This document shows, piece after piece, positions 31,681-41,173 of a stretch of DNA of 64,000 nucleotides. The notes below the pieces were generated by a model that was given only the letters and a program-made list of their open reading frames with translations, searched no databases and was not told where the DNA came from. Position 1 is the first letter of the stretch. The number at the start of each line of letters is the position of its first letter. The translations under genes and the position numbers were made by a program. This DNA comes from Olavius algarvensis Delta 4 endosymbiont (GTDB lineage: Bacteria > Desulfobacterota > Desulfobacteria > Desulfobacterales > CAJINA01): contig CAJINA010000122.1 of NCBI GenBank assembly GCA_905176665.1, positions 1 to 64,000 of the forward strand, written 5' to 3'.

Positions 31681-32415
31681 CTAGGGCGAACCCCCGAAAT
31701 CCAGTTCTCCGGCAGCAAACAGGTGCGCTTCGTCGTAGATCTTGAAAAGGCAACCTTTGTCAGTGGATTGCAGGCCGGCCCTGATATGGGTAATTGTCCT
31801 GTCAATCTCTTTCTTGTACTGGATTCGAAAGCCGGTAACCTGATGCTGGTGGTCTCTGAACCGGGCTGCCAGGGTCTCCAGGTAGTCCAGGTAAACGGCG
31901 TTGTTGACGTGGTTGAGGGGGTCGTAATCGCTGTGCCGAACGCATAGATCGGTTTCGTATTCAGGCGTAAACGCATCCGTTGGCTTCCAGGATTGCAAGC
32001 ATCCGTCCAGGGCATTTTCCGCTTCACTGGTGTAGACCGCGCCCGTTTCGGCCGGTACCCGGGCCAGCCGTTTTTTCTGAATATCGAAATAGAGCCACAA
32101 GCTTGACGCCGCGGCCAGTTGCTCTTCACCGGCGTACACACAGAAATCACGAAAAGCTTTAAAGCCTTTGCTCTGCTTGTGCCAGGTCTCCACGCGGACC
32201 TCTTCGCGCAACCGCGGGTAGCGGTATATTTCGGCTTCCAGGGCATTCAGAATCCACACTTCACCCCGGTCCAGCAATGTTTTCGAATCGTAACCAACTT
32301 TTTCCGAATGGATAACGGCCGCCTCCTGGATCAATTTGAAAAAAGACCCCAGGTTCTGATTGAAATGCGCATCCACTTCCGCATAATCGATTTGGCGTGT
32401 CAGCGTAACCTTCAT
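31681..32415 (-). CDS. Acyl-ACP thioesterase
   Basis: This 244-residue protein has the double-hotdog organisation of FatA/FatB-like bacterial acyl-ACP thioesterases, which release free fatty acids from carrier proteins. The N-terminal hotdog holds QRIDYAEV-like residues, and the C-terminal one has RHSDYDPLNHVNNAVYLDYL, with the Asn/His of the active site. The ATG at 32415 has AAAGGAG at the right distance. It is the last gene of a leftward operon, 13 bases after the radical SAM gene. Its presence near the PUFA-like synthase suggests lipid remodelling, but nothing shows it acts on that enzyme's product. Confidence 0.85.
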   Translation of the reverse strand: MKVTLTRQIDYAEVDAHFNQNLGSFFKLIQEAAVIHSEKVGYDSKTLLDRGEVWILNALEAEIYRYPRLREEVRVETWHKQSKGFKAFRDFCVYAGEEQLAAASSLWLYFDIQKKRLARVPAETGAVYTSEAENALDGCLQSWKPTDAFTPEYETDLCVRHSDYDPLNHVNNAVYLDYLETLAARFRDHQHQVTGFRIQYKKEIDRTITHIRAGLQSTDKGCLFKIYDEAHLFAAGELDFGGSP

Positions 32416-32428
32416 CTTGCGCTCTCCT

Positions 32429-34291
32429 TTAGTTGCCACCCCTGGAAGAAGACATTCTCACTGCCAGGCTGAGATAGCGTCCGTTTTCAGAAAACATCAG
32501 CCGTTTTTGCACCATCTCGTCCAAAAAGCCCCTGATCTGCAGTGCTGAAAACTTTGCATGTTGCGCAACGACAGCATCGCGGGTGCGCGCCTGGCGGCAA
32601 AACAGGTAGATGTCACGGGAAGATCCAGTCAGCCGATGGGTGTGGGCCGGACCATGGGGGCGTCTTTGCCGCAGGATGATAAAATTGCCGCCATCCTGGT
32701 AACTCAAGATCGGCTGCGCCGGGTACCGTCGATGCAGGGCGGTATAGGTTGCCTCCCACCGCCGAACGCGCTGCACCACCGGTGCCCAAAGTTTTTTCTG
32801 TTGGGTCCGATCACCCCGGTACGTCTGGATCACCAGCGGCACTTTGCGGGTGAGGTCGCGTGGGAATAAGGACCTGTAATTCGGGTGGTTGAAGTGGGTT
32901 CGAATTCCGTATCGACCGAAATCCCGGCAGACCGGGCTGCCCAGCCCCAGCCAGAAGGGAACCGGCTTCAAAGGCCGGTAAATTTGTGCAAATTCGATAG
33001 CCTGCAGCGTTTGAGCCACATCGGTTTCATCGGACCCGGGAAACTGGACAATCAGGTTGGAACGGTTTTCAATGCCCAGTTCTTCACAGTGCCGCATCGC
33101 CTCTAGATTATCGATGGCGGTGGTGCCCTTGTTCAGTTTGTCCAGCAGCCGGGCACTGAGCGCTTCAATCCCAATTTGGACTTGGTCAAGTCCCGCCCGG
33201 CGCATGGCCGCCAGGGTGTCGGGGGCGGTGGTGGCTCGAATCTCCCCGAACAGGGAAAAGTCATGTCCGATAGCCGCCAGGGCGTCGAAAATCGCACGGG
33301 TTGTTTTTACGGGCAGGGCGTTGTCCATGAAGGCGAAGTTTAGCAACTGGTGCCTGTTTTTCAAGTGTTCCAGTTCGGCCGTGATCTGGGCCGGGTCCTT
33401 CGCGCGGTACCCACGCCACTGGGTATTGAGGTTGCAAAAAGCGCAGCCCCGGCTGCCCTGTGGCGATCGTTTCTGCCACCAGCACCCCCGGGATATTTCC
33501 GCGGGCAGAACCGGGAAGAATCGATTTTCAGGCGCTAGTTGATGGAGTTCGTTAAAATAGGCGTCATAATCCGGCACCGGCAGAGCTGCCAGGGTGTCCA
33601 GTTGATCAAACGCTACGCTTTCGGGGGGGCGGGTATCACCGGCCACCAGAATCGCCTCGCTGCCGGCCGTGCTGATATCAAGTCCGGATCGCAGATTGTT
33701 GATCAGCTTGACAAGGGGCTCTTCACCCTCGCCCTGGACCACCGCATCGATCCACTCAAAATGCTGTACGATCGCCTGTCCCGAAGGAGCGGCCACGCTG
33801 GAGCCACCGGCAACAATCTTGAGGGTGGGGCACCGGTGCTTTATTTCACGCGCCAGGTAAAGGGATGCGGTCAACTGGCACAGGGATATGGTAAACCCGG
33901 CCAGCAAGTAGGCTTCCCATTCGATTCCGGCAATGAAGCGGTCTACGGCCCGGCCGGCTGTTTGGACCAACTGGTCGAAATCTATCCGCCGCGCTTGCTG
34001 GTGGCGGCGGGCCTCTCTTTCGAAAACTACCCGGGCCTCCGTCGATTTTTCCGGATACAGCAGGGCTGCGAACACCGACTCAGCCAGCCAGGTACGTTCG
34101 GAAACGGCAGTATAGTGCGGATACCCTACCCGGTCGGCAACCCGCAGGTAGAGATGGAAAGCATCCACCGTGAGATCCGGAACAGCCTGATTGAGGTAGG
34201 CTTTAAGGGTGCCCAGTTGAATGGAGGGTCGGTTGTAGATTGGCCAGGGAGCAGCTATCAGGGCAATTTTCGTCAGGCGGTCTTGATTCAT
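32429..34291 (-). CDS. RiPP-maturation-like B12-binding radical SAM enzyme
   Basis: This 620-residue protein closely follows the pattern of the RiPP maturation radical SAM protein 1 family (C-methyltransferase type). It has an N-terminal cobalamin-binding-like domain (about 8-210, KIVAGGSSVAAP, VVQGEGEEPL) and a radical SAM core (about 265-480) with ISRGCWW, AFCNLNTQWRGYRAKDP, FAFMDNALP and VQIGIEALS. The cluster motif is unusual: the first Cys is 12 residues from the second (C-x12-C-x2-C), where the family normally has seven. The C-terminal part (about 500-620) is winged-helix-like. No precursor peptide was found nearby. It sits in an operon with EI24 and thioesterase genes, so the substrate may be lipid-related or encoded elsewhere. 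Confidence 0.8.
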   Translation of the reverse strand: MNQDRLTKIALIAAPWPIYNRPSIQLGTLKAYLNQAVPDLTVDAFHLYLRVADRVGYPHYTAVSERTWLAESVFAALLYPEKSTEARVVFEREARRHQQARRIDFDQLVQTAGRAVDRFIAGIEWEAYLLAGFTISLCQLTASLYLAREIKHRCPTLKIVAGGSSVAAPSGQAIVQHFEWIDAVVQGEGEEPLVKLINNLRSGLDISTAGSEAILVAGDTRPPESVAFDQLDTLAALPVPDYDAYFNELHQLAPENRFFPVLPAEISRGCWWQKRSPQGSRGCAFCNLNTQWRGYRAKDPAQITAELEHLKNRHQLLNFAFMDNALPVKTTRAIFDALAAIGHDFSLFGEIRATTAPDTLAAMRRAGLDQVQIGIEALSARLLDKLNKGTTAIDNLEAMRHCEELGIENRSNLIVQFPGSDETDVAQTLQAIEFAQIYRPLKPVPFWLGLGSPVCRDFGRYGIRTHFNHPNYRSLFPRDLTRKVPLVIQTYRGDRTQQKKLWAPVVQRVRRWEATYTALHRRYPAQPILSYQDGGNFIILRQRRPHGPAHTHRLTGSSRDIYLFCRQARTRDAVVAQHAKFSALQIRGFLDEMVQKRLMFSENGRYLSLAVRMSSSRGGN

Positions 34292-34399
34292 CTGTCCATT
34301 CTCCCGCCCCCTCTATCCGGTATGCCCGGCACGACCGGAGGCCACATGGAGTAGCATTAACACGGCCGGTGGATCAGGGAGCGCAGCACAAGCGGCCCA

Positions 34400-35137
34400 T
34401 CAGGCCCGGGCAGGCGACTCCGGGTCCGCGGCGGCATCCACATGGAACATGGTGGCCCCCACCGGCGCAAAGCTCAGGAAGAGAAGGTTCATGATCGGTA
34501 TCAGGAACCAGAGACCGAAACCCGTATGAAACGCAAGGTGCTTCCCGAGATAGGCAAACCGGGTTTTAAACGGCATCATTCTACGGGCCGGTACCAGGTC
34601 GGTGTTGTCCCAGGCCAGAAATACCGCCGCCGCAAGCGAAGAGGCCACTGTTGCGACCGGTCCCAGCGGTGTCAGCCAGCCGACCAGCATAATGAACAGG
34701 GATATTACGATGGGGATGATGGCCCGGGGGGTTTCCTGTTTGACGAGAAAAACAAGCTGGGTAAAAAGTGGCATATCGGTGGGTTCGTCCACTTGACCGG
34801 TAAGGCGTCTTTCCGTGAAGCGGCTCATGAGGTCCATGATAAATACGCTGAACAGGACCTGGGTAATGAGGTAGGAAACAACCGTGGATATGCCGACCAG
34901 CAGCAAGGAGACCAGCCAGGATACCAAATGCCACAGCCAAACCACCCAGGCGCTTTCAGGCTTGGTCCACAGCATCGCCAGGATCTGTTCATGGTAAGCC
35001 AGAATCAATCCGGCACAGACCACGGTCACAATCGCAACCGCCGCAAAACGCACGAGCCCCAGAAAAAGAAGTTTCGGCGTTCGCAGCCCCATCTGCAGGC
35101 CGCGCCAGTTGTAGGTCAGACCTTTGAAGAATCCCAT
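34400..35137 (-). CDS. EI24-domain (CysZ-like) membrane protein
   Basis: This 245-residue inner-membrane protein has about four or five hydrophobic segments, for example LVRFAAVAIVTVVCAGLILA, LVSLLLVGISTVVSYLITQV and IIPIVISLFIMLVGWL. The pattern PVATVASSLAAAVFLAWDN followed by PFKTRFAYLGKHLAFHTGFG is typical of the EI24/CysZ family, which includes the sulfate transporter CysZ. Whether this protein moves sulfate is not shown by sequence; in a sulfate reducer it is a reasonable possibility. It lies 78 bases after the alcohol dehydrogenase and 108 before the radical SAM gene in the same orientation. Confidence 0.8.
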   Translation of the reverse strand: MGFFKGLTYNWRGLQMGLRTPKLLFLGLVRFAAVAIVTVVCAGLILAYHEQILAMLWTKPESAWVVWLWHLVSWLVSLLLVGISTVVSYLITQVLFSVFIMDLMSRFTERRLTGQVDEPTDMPLFTQLVFLVKQETPRAIIPIVISLFIMLVGWLTPLGPVATVASSLAAAVFLAWDNTDLVPARRMMPFKTRFAYLGKHLAFHTGFGLWFLIPIMNLLFLSFAPVGATMFHVDAAADPESPARA

Positions 35138-35215
35138 CGACTACCTCCGCATGATGCTGGATGACATTTCCGGGGATGACAATAAGGGATAATGACTTGA
35201 ATTGCAAACGGACGC

Positions 35216-36376
35216 TCAGGACCCGGCCTGCAGGGCCTCCAGGACGGCCAGATAATCCGCCGCCGCCATGGGCCGCGGGTTGCTGGGGTTGCTGCCGTTT
35301 TTGACTGAATTTTCAGCCAGGAGCTCAAAATCGGCCGGATCGACTCCAAAGCTGGCAAAACTGGGCAGACCAACATCTCCGGCCAACTGCTCGACGGCCG
35401 CAACCGCCCGCTGGGCTCCGCGCGCCTCATCCGTTGCTGTGAGGCCCAGAGCCAGGCCGATACGGGCATACTGCGCCCGGCACCAATCCAGATTGTAGCG
35501 CATCATGGCCGGCAGCACGACGGCATTGCAAACCCCATGGGGGGTATCGTAGCGTCCGCCCATGGCTTCGGCGATGCAGTGCACGGCAGCCACGTCCGCG
35601 TGGGAAAAAGCCATCCCGGCCAGAAGACTGCCCATGAGCATACCGGCGCGGGCTTCCAGGTCCCGGCCATTGTCAACCGCGGTCCGGAGGTAACGACTGA
35701 TCAATTCAATTGCATACAACGCAGCGGCATCTGCCAGGGGCTCCGCCACCATGGACGTATACGCCTCAATGGCATGGGTCAGGGCATCCATCCCCGTGGC
35801 CGCGGTCAGGGCCGGCGGCATGGAAATCGTCAGTTCCGGATCAACCAGGGCCACGGCCGGCCCGATTTTGGTATGCCGGATGCTGAATTTGTAATTCTCC
35901 AGCGAATCCGTAATAACGGCGCTAAAGGTCACTTCGCTGCCCGTGCCGGCAGTCGTGGGCACGGCCACCAGAGGCAACACCGCCTCCGTAACGTTGCGGC
36001 CCCTCTCAAAATTCCGGGGGGCACCGTCGTGGGTGGCACAAATGGACATGGCCTTGGCGCAGTCGATCGGGCTGCCGCCGCCTATGGCGACCAGACCGTC
36101 AGCCCCGAATTCACGAGCCATCGTCGCACCAGCCTCTACGTTGTAATCCTTTGGATTGGCAGCGACCGCGCTGAAGCATTCGTAAGTGATCCCGGCCTGG
36201 TCCAACTGGGCACATACCGGGTCCAGCAGTCTGGCGGCCTGCACCCCTGGATCGGTCACCAGCAGAGTGCGCTGCAAATTTAACTGGGCGAGAACTTGCG
36301 GCAATGTCCGTATAACGCCCGGACCGTACTCAATCCGGGTCGGCAGCTCAAAGCCAAAACCTTTCAGCAGGTTCAT
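35216..36376 (-). CDS. Iron-containing alcohol dehydrogenase
   Basis: This 386-residue group III dehydrogenase would interconvert an alcohol and an aldehyde with NAD(P). The nucleotide site shows VAIGGGSPIDCAKA and PTTAGTGSEVT. The metal ligands are visible in TGMDALTHAIEAY (Asp, His), SHADVAAVHCIAEAMGG and YDTPHGVCNA (His, His). The ATG at 36376 has GGAGG 5 nt upstream, so it is preferred to the start ten codons earlier. It is second in an operon behind a small membrane-anchored protein. The substrate is unknown. Such enzymes in sulfate reducers often oxidise short-chain alcohols. Confidence 0.93.
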   Translation of the reverse strand: MNLLKGFGFELPTRIEYGPGVIRTLPQVLAQLNLQRTLLVTDPGVQAARLLDPVCAQLDQAGITYECFSAVAANPKDYNVEAGATMAREFGADGLVAIGGGSPIDCAKAMSICATHDGAPRNFERGRNVTEAVLPLVAVPTTAGTGSEVTFSAVITDSLENYKFSIRHTKIGPAVALVDPELTISMPPALTAATGMDALTHAIEAYTSMVAEPLADAAALYAIELISRYLRTAVDNGRDLEARAGMLMGSLLAGMAFSHADVAAVHCIAEAMGGRYDTPHGVCNAVVLPAMMRYNLDWCRAQYARIGLALGLTATDEARGAQRAVAAVEQLAGDVGLPSFASFGVDPADFELLAENSVKNGSNPSNPRPMAAADYLAVLEALQAGS

Positions 36377-36402
36377 GCAATCCTCCGGTCTCTTGTTTTG
36401 CC

Positions 36403-36807
36403 TCAACCTTGCTGCAACCGAATACTTGATTTTGTAATTTTCAAGAGGCGATACTCTTGTCCAACCAGTTTAAACCCCTTGCGCGCTGCAGGGATACTCA
36501 GTTTGTGCCGGTAATGCGTCTGTGGATTGAGGGCCGGGATGGTTACATCGATCAGGAAATGGTCGGCGTCGACCTTGCCGCGGTAGGTCAGCCAGGTCTT
36601 GCCGACTTTGCGGGTCTTATCCGGGACAAGAAAGAAGTCATCCCAGGGCCAGGGGGCACCCATCCGCGTCTGGCCGCCAGCCTGCGCCACAGGTGCCGGC
36701 TCGGGCTGCAACTGATTGACCAGATAAAACATCCCCGAAACAATCAGCAACAATACAACTGTATATCCCAAAATCCCCCCAACCTGTTTGCCAATACTAT
36801 TTTGCAT
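36403..36807 (-). CDS. Membrane-anchored small protein, unknown
   Basis: This 134-residue protein has one N-terminal transmembrane segment (GGILGYTVVLLLIVSGMFYL) followed by a Pro/Ala linker and a small, probably periplasmic domain of about 90 residues. It contains WPWDDFFLVPDKTRKVGKTW and ends in beta-rich sequence. I do not recognise a family. It heads the operon that continues into the iron alcohol dehydrogenase 26 bases later. The start ATG at 36807 has GGAAGAGAG-like sequence upstream. Confidence 0.6.
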   Translation of the reverse strand: MQNSIGKQVGGILGYTVVLLLIVSGMFYLVNQLQPEPAPVAQAGGQTRMGAPWPWDDFFLVPDKTRKVGKTWLTYRGKVDADHFLIDVTIPALNPQTHYRHKLSIPAARKGFKLVGQEYRLLKITKSSIRLQQG

Positions 36808-36996
36808 CTCTCTTCCTTATAAAGGGTTTATGCAGCCCCGTGCTGTTTTTTAGTTTAAAAAAGGTGTTGTGTATCAGAAAATCAGGATTTTGGCAAAGGG
36901 GCACCCCCGACTACTAAACGATCTGAAATAATTAAATTTTTTAGACATCTCCCAATTTTGGAGAATTAGTAAGTGAACAATAGAGGCGTGTATGTT

Positions 36997-37072
36997 GGCA
37001 TGCCGGACCTGATCCGGCATCCAGGAACGTTCCCTTAAAACGGACTGGATCCCGGCCTTCGCCGGGATGGCA
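36997..37072. repeat. Palindromic intergenic repeat
   Basis: TGCCGGA (37001-37007) pairs with TCCGGCA (37013-37019), and ATCCCGGC (37049-37056) with GCCGGGAT (37061-37068). The outer parts also match each other in inverted orientation (CATCCAG against CTGGATC). It looks like a common genomic repeat of the GGGAATCCAG type. The remainder of 36808-37149 shows no gene. Confidence 0.65.
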
Positions 37073-37149
37073 GGCCTTTTCAGAAAACTCAGCGACCCTG
37101 GAATAAGTAATTTTGAGTTGCGCGAGGGAACAAGAAGTGAAAGGCCCGG

Positions 37150-39027
37150 CTACTCATAAATAGCGGTCGCATCATCAAAGTCGACCTCTTCTTCTTCGGC
37201 CGCCGGGGCATTCCAGTTGAATTCCAGGACCGTCTGCGGGCTGAACCGGATGTGGACCCCGTCTGTCAGGGGCATGCCGCCTAAGGAAGCGCGCTGTTCA
37301 TCAACCTTCAGGCCGTTTACACTCCCGAGGTCCCGAATATGGTAGGCGTTGTTCTCGAAGAAAATTTCAGCGTGTTTCCGGGAAACGGATTTGTCCGGAA
37401 TATCAATATCGTTTTTCGCGGTCCGTCCCACCCGGGTTGTACCGCTGATCTTAAACACCTGGCCCGGTGGCAGACCGTCGCATTCAACAACCGTCAAAGT
37501 GGCCTCTCCATCAACTCCGGAGGCAGCATCAATGTCCGGCATGAATAAGGTTTCGTCACCGTCATCTTCCCACTGGGGGGCGGCCGGGATCTCTGGAGAC
37601 GGCTGCCGGTCATCCGCAGGTGGGGCCGCGCCCCGTTTGCGGAGAGACCAACCCAGCAAGGCGGCAATCACCACCAGGACAACGACACCTGCGGCAATGA
37701 GGACGGTGGGCATGCCGCTGTCGGCCGGTGGTGGGGCCGGCGGCGTCTTGGCAGGCTTTTCAGTCGGCGGCCGAGGCACGATTTTGACATTCACGGATAT
37801 CTCGGCGGAAACCGATTGACCGTAGGTATCGATAACTTCGGCGCGAATGATGTGTAGTCCGCCGGGCAACCCGCTGGTGTCAAATTGAAAGGTCTTAAAA
37901 GGAGCGTTGGTCAACTCCCGCTTGAGGAGCGCGTCCACATAGTACCGGACTTTTTTGATTGCGTTGTCAGGGTCAACCATCAGTTTCAAGTCAACGGACC
38001 CGCTGACCGGCCCGGTAAAACCGGGCTCTTCGAAAGCGACTGTGGGTGGCTTCAAAACCGGCAGGGGCGGCGACCAGAAACGTTTTTCGTCTTGGAGGGT
38101 GGCCTGGTTGTAGCTAACTTTCAGGACAAGTGAATGTTCGCCGCTGGGGGTCCGGCTGTTATACTTCAATACATACTGGTTCTTCAGTTGTCCGGCCAGG
38201 GCCCGAAAAAAGCCCCCTAATTCATCCATGGAAGCCGCCTGGAGGTAGCGCCCCCCGGTAAAACTGGCCAGGCGGCCCAGTTCACGTTCATCCACCCGGG
38301 GTCCCGCTCCGATTGTATAGATCGGCACCCGGATCGTTTTGGTTGTGGCCGCGTCAATGACATCGTTGGAGGTATAGCGGCTGCAGGCTTGTTTGCCTTT
38401 CTCGTCACGGCCATCCGTGAGCAGAATGATGGCGCGACGCCCCCGGGGAATCTCGGCTGCCTTTTTAATCGCAGCGTAGGCCGTGTCGTAGAGGCAGGTG
38501 GCGGCATTGGGTTTGGCGGTGATTTCTTGGACGGCATCGACAGCCGCTTGATGGTTGGTTGAAAAATCTTTCCGCAATTGGGGTTCATTGTTGAACGTGT
38601 AGAGGGCGATCCGATCGGATTTTCCCATCCGGGAAATAAATTCAATGGCCGCACTTTTAGCCGCCTCCATGGAGGAACGGCCCGATTTTCCGATGGCCTG
38701 CATGGAACCGCTGGTATCGATCGCCAAAATAACGGACATGGCGTCCGTGGCTTTGGAGACGGCCAGATCCTTTATCGGCCGGCCGTCCTCGATGACTTGA
38801 AAGGCGCCTGGCGACAATCCCGGTATAGTCTTCTCATCCGTATCGGAAACAGTCACATAAACACTGACCTTGTTCGAACGCTGGTCAGCCGCGGTTGCGG
38901 CTTCGATATAATTGAGGGTTACCTTTCCGATGGTTTGAGCTGCGCCGGGTGCGCAATACCCAAATAATACCGTCAGGCAAATCAGCAGTGCAAGACCACG
39001 AGCTTTCCAGGTATAATTTTCCTCCAT
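37150..39027 (-). CDS. VWA-FHA transmembrane protein
   Basis: This 625-residue protein has a signal sequence (about 1-30, ALLICLTVLFGYCAPGAAQ), a von Willebrand A domain (about 80-290) with a complete MIDAS motif ILAIDTSGSM, a beta-rich Ig-like region (about 320-430), a Pro-rich linker, one transmembrane helix (VLIAAGVVVLVVIAALLGW) and a C-terminal FHA domain (about 530-610: TRVGRTAKNDIDI, SVSRKHAEI). The VWA part should be periplasmic and the phosphothreonine-binding FHA part cytoplasmic, so the protein could carry signals across the membrane. GGGAG precedes the ATG at 39027, which I prefer to upstream starts with no ribosome-binding site. No Ser/Thr kinase is in the window. Confidence 0.88.
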   Translation of the reverse strand: MEENYTWKARGLALLICLTVLFGYCAPGAAQTIGKVTLNYIEAATAADQRSNKVSVYVTVSDTDEKTIPGLSPGAFQVIEDGRPIKDLAVSKATDAMSVILAIDTSGSMQAIGKSGRSSMEAAKSAAIEFISRMGKSDRIALYTFNNEPQLRKDFSTNHQAAVDAVQEITAKPNAATCLYDTAYAAIKKAAEIPRGRRAIILLTDGRDEKGKQACSRYTSNDVIDAATTKTIRVPIYTIGAGPRVDERELGRLASFTGGRYLQAASMDELGGFFRALAGQLKNQYVLKYNSRTPSGEHSLVLKVSYNQATLQDEKRFWSPPLPVLKPPTVAFEEPGFTGPVSGSVDLKLMVDPDNAIKKVRYYVDALLKRELTNAPFKTFQFDTSGLPGGLHIIRAEVIDTYGQSVSAEISVNVKIVPRPPTEKPAKTPPAPPPADSGMPTVLIAAGVVVLVVIAALLGWSLRKRGAAPPADDRQPSPEIPAAPQWEDDGDETLFMPDIDAASGVDGEATLTVVECDGLPPGQVFKISGTTRVGRTAKNDIDIPDKSVSRKHAEIFFENNAYHIRDLGSVNGLKVDEQRASLGGMPLTDGVHIRFSPQTVLEFNWNAPAAEEEEVDFDDATAIYE

Positions 39028-39295
39028 GGCAGGATTCTCCCTATTGAAAGCGACCATGTCGCATTCTTTGACCACATTTGAAAGGATAGATGAAGTTGGG
39101 AATCATAGCACTTGAAAGAAGAATTATAGAATAGGAAGATTCGAGTGTCAACCAGGAGGGATAAGGCCGCCGGGGAGTTGCGGCTATAATTGGAAGGATT
39201 CAACTGAGACCGCTGTAGCGGGACGCTGCCGGATTTTGGATGCGCCCATACCGCTTTTTACGGTAGACTGTGGAAACACCGCGCGCGGGCCCGTT

Positions 39296-41173
39296 TCAAC
39301 TACCCATGTCCCGGATGCCTTTGACCACATAGGCCTTCAAATCCGGTTCCACATCCGCATGTTTGGTTTTGATGGATTTGGGAACCACATCTACAAAACC
39401 AAAGCCCTGTTCAAACACCGGTTCGCTGATAATGATCTCGCCCGGACCGGCCCCGTCACAAAACCGGGACGCTTTATTCACCGCATCTCCGATGATCGTA
39501 TACTCGGTTCTCTGTTGAGAGCCGATAAACCCGTGGATGACTTCTCCAGAATGGACACTGATACCAATTTCGAACTCCGGCAGTCGTCGCGCCCGGCGCC
39601 CTTCGCCCAGCATGCGAATGGCGTTTTGCATTTCAAGGGCGGCACGCACCGCTTTTTCCCATTGCTGGTCATCCGGTTCCGGGCTGCCGAAGACGGCCAA
39701 CACCGAATCGCCTACAAATTTATCAACCACCCCGTCAAACTCGAAGACGATCGGAACCAGGGCATCAAACATTTCGTTGATCATCCGCACAACTGCATCC
39801 GGGTCCATCTCCGCCGAAAGGGCGGTGAAGTTGCGCACATCGGATACCAGGATGGTCACCGGATCGACCTTTTCACCACCGATTTTCTCATGGCTGTACT
39901 TGCCGGCCAGCCTTTCGGCAACCTTAGGTGGAAACTGCCTCAGGAAGACAGACCGCATGTCGGTTTCCCGGGTATCTTCCCGATCCAACACCCGGAGCTT
40001 GATGCACTGGGCTACCTGGGCGGCCAGAACCTTCATCAATTCAAGATCGGCCTGGGAAAAGGCCTCCCGGATCAAATGATTGTCCACATACATGACCCCC
40101 AGGACTTCCTGCCCGGCTGCCAACGGAACATAAATAGCGGACTGGACCTTGTAAAAGTAAGCACTGTGGGGCGTGGCGGCGGCGGTTGCCTCTTCCTCCG
40201 GGATCGACCATAAAAACGCTTTTTGGTTGTCGAATGCCTGTTTAACCCAGGTCATGCTGACCGAATGTTCTCCCTGGGGCCAATGCGCTTTGAGCAATAG
40301 CTTGCCCCTTTCATCCGGCAGCAGTACCGCCCCGCGGGTGGCGTTGGGAATTATCTGGGGCAGTTTTTCTTCAAGCCCCGGCATAAGGACTGCCAGCGAC
40401 TCAGCGCCGCCGATTAAGGCACTGAGTTCACTCAAGGCCTCTAAAGGCCCCTGTTCCGGCAAAGGTGCCTGCGCAGGTTTTGCCACCGGAGGAACCACGT
40501 AAGGACGGGTGCTGCGGTCCTCCTCGGTACAGGTATCGACCACCGGTTGCATTTTGGGTCGCTCGACGGTCTCAACACGATCGATCGGGGCCTGGACCGG
40601 TTCCGGTTCTGTGGCCAAGCCCCTGGATTCCCCACCCGCAGCCGGGGTGATATGTGGGGCTGCCCGGGGCTGGTCACTGGTCCCATCGAGGGCTACGGCA
40701 GCCGCACGCTCGTCGGCCGCCTGGTCTCCTGGCAGGGCAAAGGGCGCCTCGACACCTGTGGCGCCATCCGCATTAGCAGCCAGCTGCTTGATTTCGACGG
40801 CCTCATTTTCCGTGTCCCTGATACTGGTGGCAAACTCTTCGGCGGCGTCGGCCTCTTCAGAGACGGCCACAGGCCCTGTCTTTACATTCAAACGGGTCCA
40901 GCCAACCCGTATACGGTCCTCCTCGATAACCCGGGTCTTGCGGGCCACCAGGACACCATTGACCCAGGTTCCATTGGCACTGTTAAGATCTTCCACCCAG
41001 AAATGATTCTGCTCAAACGTTAAACGGGCATGATGGTGGGAGATGTATTCATCGGTATCGAAGGCGAGATCCACCGGTGAATCGGCACAGGGATTCCGGC
41101 CGAGAATGACGGTATCGGATTGGGTCTCGAATGTGGCGGTCTTTCCATCCGGGAGAGAATAGTGGATGATCAT
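39296..41173 (-). CDS. FHA-GAF-class III nucleotide cyclase
   Basis: This 625-residue protein combines an N-terminal FHA domain (about 1-95: VILGRNPCADSP, ISHHHARL, NSANGTWVNG), a low-complexity linker (about 100-240), a GAF domain (about 250-400) and a class III cyclase domain (about 430-610). Both metal Asp residues are visible in LVSDVRNFTAL and FVGDSVLAVFG, and the transition-state Asn and Arg in GDAVNKASRFC, so activity is expected. cAMP is the likely product. AAGG precedes the ATG at 41173. The 39028-39295 gap downstream holds only short inverted repeats. It faces away from a DUF4388 gene and a cyclic-nucleotide-binding protein, a plausible effector. Confidence 0.9.
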   Translation of the reverse strand: MIIHYSLPDGKTATFETQSDTVILGRNPCADSPVDLAFDTDEYISHHHARLTFEQNHFWVEDLNSANGTWVNGVLVARKTRVIEEDRIRVGWTRLNVKTGPVAVSEEADAAEEFATSIRDTENEAVEIKQLAANADGATGVEAPFALPGDQAADERAAAVALDGTSDQPRAAPHITPAAGGESRGLATEPEPVQAPIDRVETVERPKMQPVVDTCTEEDRSTRPYVVPPVAKPAQAPLPEQGPLEALSELSALIGGAESLAVLMPGLEEKLPQIIPNATRGAVLLPDERGKLLLKAHWPQGEHSVSMTWVKQAFDNQKAFLWSIPEEEATAAATPHSAYFYKVQSAIYVPLAAGQEVLGVMYVDNHLIREAFSQADLELMKVLAAQVAQCIKLRVLDREDTRETDMRSVFLRQFPPKVAERLAGKYSHEKIGGEKVDPVTILVSDVRNFTALSAEMDPDAVVRMINEMFDALVPIVFEFDGVVDKFVGDSVLAVFGSPEPDDQQWEKAVRAALEMQNAIRMLGEGRRARRLPEFEIGISVHSGEVIHGFIGSQQRTEYTIIGDAVNKASRFCDGAGPGEIIISEPVFEQGFGFVDVVPKSIKTKHADVEPDLKAYVVKGIRDMGS

